DNA of 64,000 bases from assembly GCA_003427395.1 (NCBI GenBank), contig BFEA01000115.1, positions 3,056,531 to 3,120,530 of the forward strand, read 5' to 3'. Numbering within the stretch: position 1 is the first letter of the stretch; each line of letters opens with the position of its first letter. Shown piece by piece: positions 63,862 through 64,000 of this stretch. A model generated the notes under the pieces. That model was not told the DNA's origin. It saw nothing but the letters and a program-made list of their open reading frames with translations, and did not search any database. A program made the translations under genes and the position numbers. The stretch is from Chara braunii (taxonomy: Eukaryota > Streptophyta > Charophyceae > Charales > Characeae).

Positions 63862-64000
63862 GTCCCTCCTCAAGCCCACTTCCTCCTCGGACATCTCCCT
63901 CTCTCGCCACATCAGCAATGCAATTCTCCTCTGACGATCTCTGAGCAGGTCACAACAGGGCGCCCATCCTCCATCCACATCAGCAGCAAACAGGGAGGAT
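63862..64000 (-). pseudogene. Polyprotein C-terminal tail upstream of the LTR
   Basis: Minus strand, from the window edge: DGGWAPCCDLLRDRQRRIAL then REREMSEEEVGLRRD, ending at the polypurine-like tract. A pol tail directly upstream of what serves as a 5' LTR means this LTR is also the 3' LTR of another element copy further right. The sequence is cut by the window end. Confidence 0.5.

Overview
The window looks like a repeat-dominated nuclear stretch of a charophyte green alga, most likely Chara braunii or a close relative. This is inferred from: Ty3/gypsy polyproteins of a type I associate with Chara; primer-binding sites matching initiator Met-tRNA (TGGTATCGGAGC); plastid ndhK and mitochondrial rps7/SSU rRNA fragments of green-plant type; TTTAGGG-type telo-boxes; and intron-rich host exons. 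No complete, intact protein-coding gene was found. Nearly all recognisable coding sequence is decayed retroelement; one partial spliced host gene (about 51.0-51.4 kb) and a few weaker exon candidates stand out.

Layout. 0-8.5 kb: a minus-strand Ty3/gypsy relic (PBS 6.48 kb, gag, protease region, reverse transcriptase to 2.85 kb) interrupted by short non-autonomous elements, including one nested insertion with a clean 9-bp target duplication (7384-7666). 8.5-15.4 kb: AT-rich DNA with several members of a 'GC-word' element family and one assembly gap. 15.4-17.6 kb: a second minus-strand Ty3/gypsy relic. 18.2-18.84 kb: an element with perfect 19-bp terminal inverted repeats. 19.2-25.35 kb: a nearly complete plus-strand Ty3/gypsy gag-pol, broken by stops and by a mosaic of organellar DNA inserted in the protease. 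26-35 kb: mostly unrecognised DNA with more word elements, an odpB-like plastid fragment, tandem repeats and possible exons. 35.7-37.1 kb: a mitochondrial rps7 tail, then a third minus-strand pol relic. 41.1-43.7 kb: a different, Penelope-like reverse transcriptase on the minus strand between 258-bp direct repeats. 47.6-49.8 kb: a word element, a mitochondrial SSU rRNA fragment, a tRNA-derived SINE, and the leader, PBS and possible LTR of a minus-strand LTR element. 50.2-51.4 kb: a telo-box promoter-like tract duplicated across a gap, a SINE with 22-bp target duplication, and two phase-compatible exons. 52.83-59.24 kb: a complete-ended LTR retrotransposon (TSD CATGT) whose gag-protease is fused directly to the polyprotein C-terminus because RT, RNase H and integrase are gone. 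59.3-64 kb: older pol fragments and a minus-strand gag-only LTR element, apparently part of a tandem array.

How it fits together. The history is one of nested insertion: old Ty3/gypsy bodies cut by small TIR elements, organellar patches and newer LTR elements. Two signals are the most unusual. First, irregular arrays of TGCCACGTCAGCA-like words lie just inside the PBS, in the untranslated leader of three separate LTR elements (48.5-49.1, 54.9-55.1, 62.9-63.5 kb). Second, a family of small elements keeps its architecture and AT-rich core but carries, in each copy, a different self-complementary GC-rich word (CCGGGC, CCGGAC, CGACCG, CGAACG, TACG). All function calls are by eye from motifs; no database search was possible.
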